Source: Sphingosinicella sp041916975 (GTDB lineage: Bacteria; Pseudomonadota; Alphaproteobacteria; Sphingomonadales; Sphingomonadaceae). Taken from it: a stretch of DNA of 64,000 bases. The stretch lies in the NCBI RefSeq assembly GCF_041916975.1, contig NZ_JAYRYK010000001.1, forward strand, positions 3,968,001-4,032,000. The letters run 5' to 3'. A program made the translations under genes and the position numbers. Shown here one piece after another: positions 60,319-64,000 of this stretch; positions within the stretch are counted from its first letter, which is position 1; the number at the start of each line of letters is the position of its first letter. The notes below the pieces were generated by a model. It was given only the letters and a program-made list of their open reading frames with translations, was not told where the DNA came from and searched no databases.

Positions 60319-60924
60319 TCAGGGGCGGCGTTCGAAAGCGGCGGTGATATGAAGGCTGACCTCGTCGCCAAGCACGGGGAGCGCATAGGTGATGCCGTAG
60401 TCGCTGCGCTTGATGGTGGCACGCGCCTCGAAGCCCACGGTTTCGATCTTGCTCATCGGATTGGGGCCTGTGCCGGTGAAGCGCGCATCGAGCACTACGG
60501 GTTTCGTGATGCCCTTGATCGTGAGGTCGCCGGTGATCTTCGCCTTGAGGCCATCGACGACGACGCCCGTCGATTTGAACGTGGCGGTGGGGAACTTCGC
60601 CGTGTCGAAGAAGTCGGCGGATTTGAGATGTGCGTTCAGCTTTTCGCTGGTCGTCGTCACCTTGTCGACGGGGATGGTCAGCGAAACGCTGGCGGCTTCA
60701 GGTTTTGCTGGGTCGAGCATCAGCGTGCCCGTGGGATTACCGAAGATGCCGTAATAGACGTTGAAGCCGAGGTGATCGATGCCCCACGCGATCTGCGTGT
60801 GGTCGGTATCGACCGTATACGTGCCGGCGGTGACCTTCGCGGCGGCCTCGGCTCCCGGCTGGCCTTGTGCGAATGCGGGGGTAGCAAGGCCGATGAGGGC
60901 AAGGGCGACAAGCTGGGCTTTCAT
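60319..60924 (-). CDS. YceI-family periplasmic lipocalin-like protein
   Basis: 201 aa. Signal peptide MKAQLVALALIGLATPAFA-Q. The YceI domain is clear: GTYTVDTDHTQIAWGIDHLGFNVYYG, FDTAKFPTATFKST, ITGDLTIKGITKPVVLDARF and the C-terminal FEARATIKRSDYGITYALPVLGDEVSLHI. These eight-stranded barrels bind isoprenoid-type lipids. ATG at 60924 with a GGAG ribosome site. It is 84 bp downstream of ilvC. Confidence 0.93.
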   Translation of the reverse strand: MKAQLVALALIGLATPAFAQGQPGAEAAAKVTAGTYTVDTDHTQIAWGIDHLGFNVYYGIFGNPTGTLMLDPAKPEAASVSLTIPVDKVTTTSEKLNAHLKSADFFDTAKFPTATFKSTGVVVDGLKAKITGDLTIKGITKPVVLDARFTGTGPNPMSKIETVGFEARATIKRSDYGITYALPVLGDEVSLHITAAFERRP

Positions 60925-61008
60925 GGCGGGGCTCCTGAAACGGGAAACGGCGCCCGCAGCCTGTGCCGCGCGCGCCGTTCCTGTCAACCGAAGCTATCGT
61001 GACAGACG

Positions 61009-62028
61009 TTAGTTGACGGCCTTGTCGACGAGCTTGTTCTTGCCGATCCACGGCATCATCGCGCGCAGGCGGCCGCCGACCTCTTCGATCTGGTGCGCGT
61101 TCTGGTTCTTGCGCGCGGCCTTGAGCTCGGGGTTGCCGGCGCGGTTGTCGAGGATGAAGTCCTTGACGAAGCGGCCCTGCTGGATGTCGGCGAGCACGCG
61201 CTTCATCTCGGCCTTCGTCTCCTCGGTCACGATACGCGGGCCGGTCTTGTAGTCGCCGTATTCGGCGGTGTTCGAGATCGAGTAGCGCATGTTGGCGATG
61301 CCGCCCTCGTACATGAGGTCGACGATCAGCTTCACTTCGTGGAGGCACTCGAAATACGCCATCTCGGGTGCATAGCCGGCTTCCACCAGCGTTTCGAAGC
61401 CCGCCATGATGAGGCTGGAAAGGCCGCCGCAGAGCACGGCCTGTTCGCCGAAGAGGTCGGTCTCGCACTCTTCCTTGAAGGTCGTCTCGATGATGCCCGA
61501 GCGGCCGCCGCCGACGGCGGAAGCGTAGGAGAGGGCGACATCGTGCGCATTGCCGGTCGCGTCCTGCGCGATGGCGATGAGGCAGGGCACGCCGCCGCCG
61601 CGCTGATATTCGCTGCGCACGGTGTGGCCGGGGCCTTTCGGCGCGATCATGAACACGTCGATGTCGGCGCGCGGCTCGATGAGGCCGAAGTGGACGTTGA
61701 GGCCATGCGCGAAAGCGAGCGCAGCACCTTCCTTCATGTTCGGCGCGAGATCATTGGCGTAGATCGCGGCCTGATGCTCGTCGGGTGCCAGCACCATGAT
61801 GACATCCGCCCACTTGGCGGCCTCGGCATTCGAAAACACCTTGAACCCGGCGCCTTCGGCCTTCTTCGCGGTGGCCGAGCCTTCGCGCAGGGCGACGGCG
61901 ACTTCGGCGACGCCGCTGTCGCGCAGGTTCTGCGCATGGGCGTGGCCCTGGCTGCCATAACCGACGATCGCGACCTTCTTGCCCTTGATCAGGCCCACAT
62001 CGGCGTCGGCATCGTAATAAACGCGCAT
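61009..62028 (-). CDS. ilvC: Ketol-acid reductoisomerase (NADP)
   Basis: 339 aa class I KARI, the second common step of valine and isoleucine synthesis. N-terminal MRVYYDADADVGLIKGKKVAIVGYGSQGHAHAQNLRDSG with the NADPH-binding GYGSQGHAHA; the knotted C-domain has ETTFKEECETDLFGEQAVLCGG with Mg-binding Asp/Glu, and FECLHEVKLIVDLMYEGG. Start ATG at 62028; in-frame codons further upstream are not used. Third gene of ilvB-ilvN-ilvC. Confidence 0.98.
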   Translation of the reverse strand: MRVYYDADADVGLIKGKKVAIVGYGSQGHAHAQNLRDSGVAEVAVALREGSATAKKAEGAGFKVFSNAEAAKWADVIMVLAPDEHQAAIYANDLAPNMKEGAALAFAHGLNVHFGLIEPRADIDVFMIAPKGPGHTVRSEYQRGGGVPCLIAIAQDATGNAHDVALSYASAVGGGRSGIIETTFKEECETDLFGEQAVLCGGLSSLIMAGFETLVEAGYAPEMAYFECLHEVKLIVDLMYEGGIANMRYSISNTAEYGDYKTGPRIVTEETKAEMKRVLADIQQGRFVKDFILDNRAGNPELKAARKNQNAHQIEEVGGRLRAMMPWIGKNKLVDKAVN

Positions 62029-62074
62029 GATATCAGGACTTTCTCTGTTCGATTGGGAGGGAGTGACGAAAAAC

Positions 62075-62587
62075 TCAGCTCGGGTCCTTGCCGCGCGAGA
62101 TGGCGACGACGCCGCCGCGCGCGACCTCGACAAGGCCGACTTCGCGCATCAGTGCGATGAACGTGTCGACCTTCTCGGTGGAACCGGTGATCTCGAAAAT
62201 GAAGCTCTCGATCGTCGCATCGACGACGCGAGCACGGTAGATATCGGCAAGGCGCATCGCCTCCAGCCGCTTGTCGCCGCCGCCCACGACCTTGAGCAGC
62301 GCCATCTCGCGCTCGACGTGCGGGCCGAGCTCGGTGAGGTCGCTGACCTTGTGAACGGTGACGAGACGATCAAGCTGTGCCTCGATCTGGTCGATCACTT
62401 CCTGCGAGCCGGAGGTGACGATGGTGATGCGGCTGACATCGTGCGATTCCGTGATGTCCGCCACGGTCAGGCTCTCGATGTTGTAGCCGCGCGCGGAAAA
62501 CAGGCCGACGATCTTTGCAAGAACGCCGGACTCGTTATCGACGGTGATGGCGAGCGTGTGCCGCCGGATTGGACCGAGATCGCGCAT
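62075..62587 (-). CDS. ilvN: Acetolactate synthase small (regulatory) subunit
   Basis: 170 aa. An ACT domain (HTLAITVDNESGVLAKIVGLFSARGYNIESLTV) and the C-terminal regulatory domain (VVDATIESFIFEITGSTEKVD) match the IlvH/IlvN long form. It activates the large subunit and mediates valine inhibition. The start ATG shares one base with the ilvB stop (TGATG), so translation is coupled. 46 bp upstream of ilvC. Confidence 0.96.
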   Translation of the reverse strand: MRDLGPIRRHTLAITVDNESGVLAKIVGLFSARGYNIESLTVADITESHDVSRITIVTSGSQEVIDQIEAQLDRLVTVHKVSDLTELGPHVEREMALLKVVGGGDKRLEAMRLADIYRARVVDATIESFIFEITGSTEKVDTFIALMREVGLVEVARGGVVAISRGKDPS

Positions 62588-64000
62588 CAGACGAGCGCCT
62601 GCGCGTCTTCGTCGAGTTCGCCCTTCACGTCGGACGGGTTCAGGAGCATTTCCGTGTGTGCGGCGCCCGATGGGATCATGGGGAAGCAGTTCTCCAGCTT
62701 TGCGACGCGGCAATCGACGAACACCGGGCCGTCATAGGCGATCATTTCGGCGATGCCGGCGTCGAGGCCGTCAACATCCTCGATGCGGATGCCCTTCCAG
62801 CCATAGGCCTCCGCAAGCTTCACGAAATCGGGAAGCGCTTCGCTGTAGCTTTCGGCATAGCGGCTTTCATAGGTGAGCTGCTGCCACTGGCGTACCATGC
62901 CCATGTATTCGTTGTTGAGCACGAACACCTTCACCGGCAGGCGGTACTGCACGGCGGTGGACATCTCCTGAATGTTCATCAGGATCGAGGCTTCGCCGGC
63001 GATATCGATGACGAGGGATTTGGGGTTGCCGAGCTGCGCGCCGATCGCGGCGGGAAGCCCGTAGCCCATCGTGCCGAGCCCGCCCGACGTCAGCCACTTG
63101 CGCGGAGATTCGAAGTGGAAGTGCTGCGCGGCCCACATCTGGTGCTGGCCGACCTCGGTGGAGATGATCGGCGCCTTGGCCTTCGTCGCCTCGTAAAGGC
63201 GCTGGATGGCGTGTTGCGGCAGGATTTCCTTGCCGGTCTGCTTGAAGCCGAGGCTTTCCTTCTTCCGCCATTCGTCGATCTTCGCGAACCATGCCTTCTG
63301 GTCGACGGCCTTGTGGGCGCGCGCCTTCCATATCTTCAGCAGGTCTTCGAGCACGTGGCCGACATCGCCTATGATGCCGAGGTCCGCCTTCACGTTCTTG
63401 TTGATCGAAGAACGATCGATATCGATGTGGATCTTCTTCGAATTCGGCGAGAAGGCGTCAAGGCGTCCGGTCACGCGATCGTCGAAGCGCGCGCCGATGC
63501 AGAGCATCAGGTCGCATTCGTTCATCGCCATGTTGGCTTCATAGGTGCCGTGCATACCGAGCATTCCGAGCCACTGCGGGGAGGCTGCCGGAAAGGCACC
63601 AAGACCCATCAGCGTCGAGGTGACGGGCGCGCCGGTGACACGCGCCAGTTCGCGCAGCAGCTGCGAGGCGCCATTGCCGGAATTGATGACGCCGCCGCCC
63701 GTGTAGAGGATCGGACGCTCGGCCTTCGCCAGCATCTCGACGGCGGCTTCGATATCCTTGAGCTCGCCCTTCAGCTGCAGCTTGTAGCCGTTATGCAGCG
63801 CCGAACGCTTCCGGTAGCCGGCGCGCGCGACCTGAACGTCTTTCGGAATGTCGATGACGACAGGGCCGGGGCGGCCCGAGGTGGCGATGTGGAACGCCTC
63901 GTGGACGATGTCCGCCAGCCGCTCCGGGTCTTTCACCAGATAGTTGTGCTTGGAGCAGTGGCGCGTGATGCCGACCGTGTCGCACTCCTGAAAGGCGTCC
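62587..64000 (-). CDS. ilvB: Acetolactate synthase large subunit (C-terminal part, cut by the window edge)
   Basis: About 470 codons are visible; the N-terminus lies past 64000. It joins two pyruvates, or pyruvate and 2-oxobutyrate, with ThDP. The visible part opens DAFQECDTVGITRHCSKHNYLV, just after the start of the FAD/pyruvate region. It includes PGPVVIDIPKDVQ, GRFDDRVTGR-type ARFDDRVTGRLDAF, and the ThDP motif region ASILMNIQEMSTAVQYRLPVKVFVLNN. First gene of ilvBNC. Confidence 0.97.
   Translation of the reverse strand, partial: DAFQECDTVGITRHCSKHNYLVKDPERLADIVHEAFHIATSGRPGPVVIDIPKDVQVARAGYRKRSALHNGYKLQLKGELKDIEAAVEMLAKAERPILYTGGGVINSGNGASQLLRELARVTGAPVTSTLMGLGAFPAASPQWLGMLGMHGTYEANMAMNECDLMLCIGARFDDRVTGRLDAFSPNSKKIHIDIDRSSINKNVKADLGIIGDVGHVLEDLLKIWKARAHKAVDQKAWFAKIDEWRKKESLGFKQTGKEILPQHAIQRLYEATKAKAPIISTEVGQHQMWAAQHFHFESPRKWLTSGGLGTMGYGLPAAIGAQLGNPKSLVIDIAGEASILMNIQEMSTAVQYRLPVKVFVLNNEYMGMVRQWQQLTYESRYAESYSEALPDFVKLAEAYGWKGIRIEDVDGLDAGIAEMIAYDGPVFVDCRVAKLENCFPMIPSGAAHTEMLLNPSDVKGELDEDAQALV

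Noticed and set aside
60308..60326. GCCCCT/AGGGGC hairpin overlapping the yceI stop as a terminator
   Set aside because: No T run follows on the minus strand and the stem is only 6 bp.

Overview
The window looks like chromosomal DNA of an alphaproteobacterium, most likely a member of the Sphingomonadales. The reasons are the high G+C content, the mdh-sucCD-sucAB-lpdA block, methionine synthase split into two proteins behind an ArsR-methyltransferase regulator, a 5-aminolevulinate synthase (C4) route to heme, and a PEP-CTERM-type surface protein. Genus is not resolved. No rRNA or tRNA gene, prophage, insertion sequence with transposase, or CRISPR array was seen. Most of the window is ordinary housekeeping DNA; the less ordinary signals are short regulatory structures and a few orphan genes.

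Layout. 1-9,000: a cut-off membrane sensor gene, an extensin-like lipoprotein, a LOG-family protein, DUF418, a membrane-anchored cytochrome c, prephenate dehydratase, a Tat-type serine hydrolase, an orphan ParA ATPase, a hotdog thioesterase and ZapE. 9,150-18,700: TCA block mdh, sucC, sucD, sucA, sucB, lpdA, with one inverted 2OG-Fe(II) oxygenase gene inside. 18,700-25,000: SppA protease, groES-groEL under a CIRCE element, a repetitive Ala/Asp lipoprotein, MlaA. 25,000-30,600: methionine operon sahR-metF-metH1-metH2 with a perfect 20-bp palindrome laid over its promoter. 30,600-40,700: a calcium-repeat protein, Bpt, an orphan MotB, an ATP-grasp enzyme, threonine deaminase, a 3-hydroxyisobutyrate-dehydrogenase-like protein, an amidohydrolase, a membrane/spermidine-synthase-like fusion, and hemB.

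40,700-57,100: MOSC protein, glutamate racemase, thioesterase, 3-hydroxyisobutyryl-CoA hydrolase, an uncharacterised ATP-grasp plus alpha/alpha-toroid pair, hemA, DUF5694, a patatin, rpiB-glyA-nrdR-RNA methyltransferase, an S9 peptidase, rpsD and two envelope proteins of unknown role. 57,100-64,000: branched-chain amino acid genes on the minus strand, leuA and ilvB-ilvN-ilvC, with a YceI protein, a PEP-CTERM protein and a small secreted protein between them. leuA is preceded by a leucine-rich 23-codon leader peptide and mutually exclusive RNA pairings that fit a classical attenuator. A roughly 148-bp imperfect inverted-repeat element abuts the leader promoter.

How the parts connect: one-carbon and methyl metabolism is represented by glyA, metF, metH1/metH2 and the SAH-type regulator. 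Succinyl-CoA made by the 2-oxoglutarate dehydrogenase complex feeds hemA and hemB. Isoleucine, valine and leucine synthesis is covered by ilvA, ilvBNC and leuA, and valine breakdown by two further enzymes.
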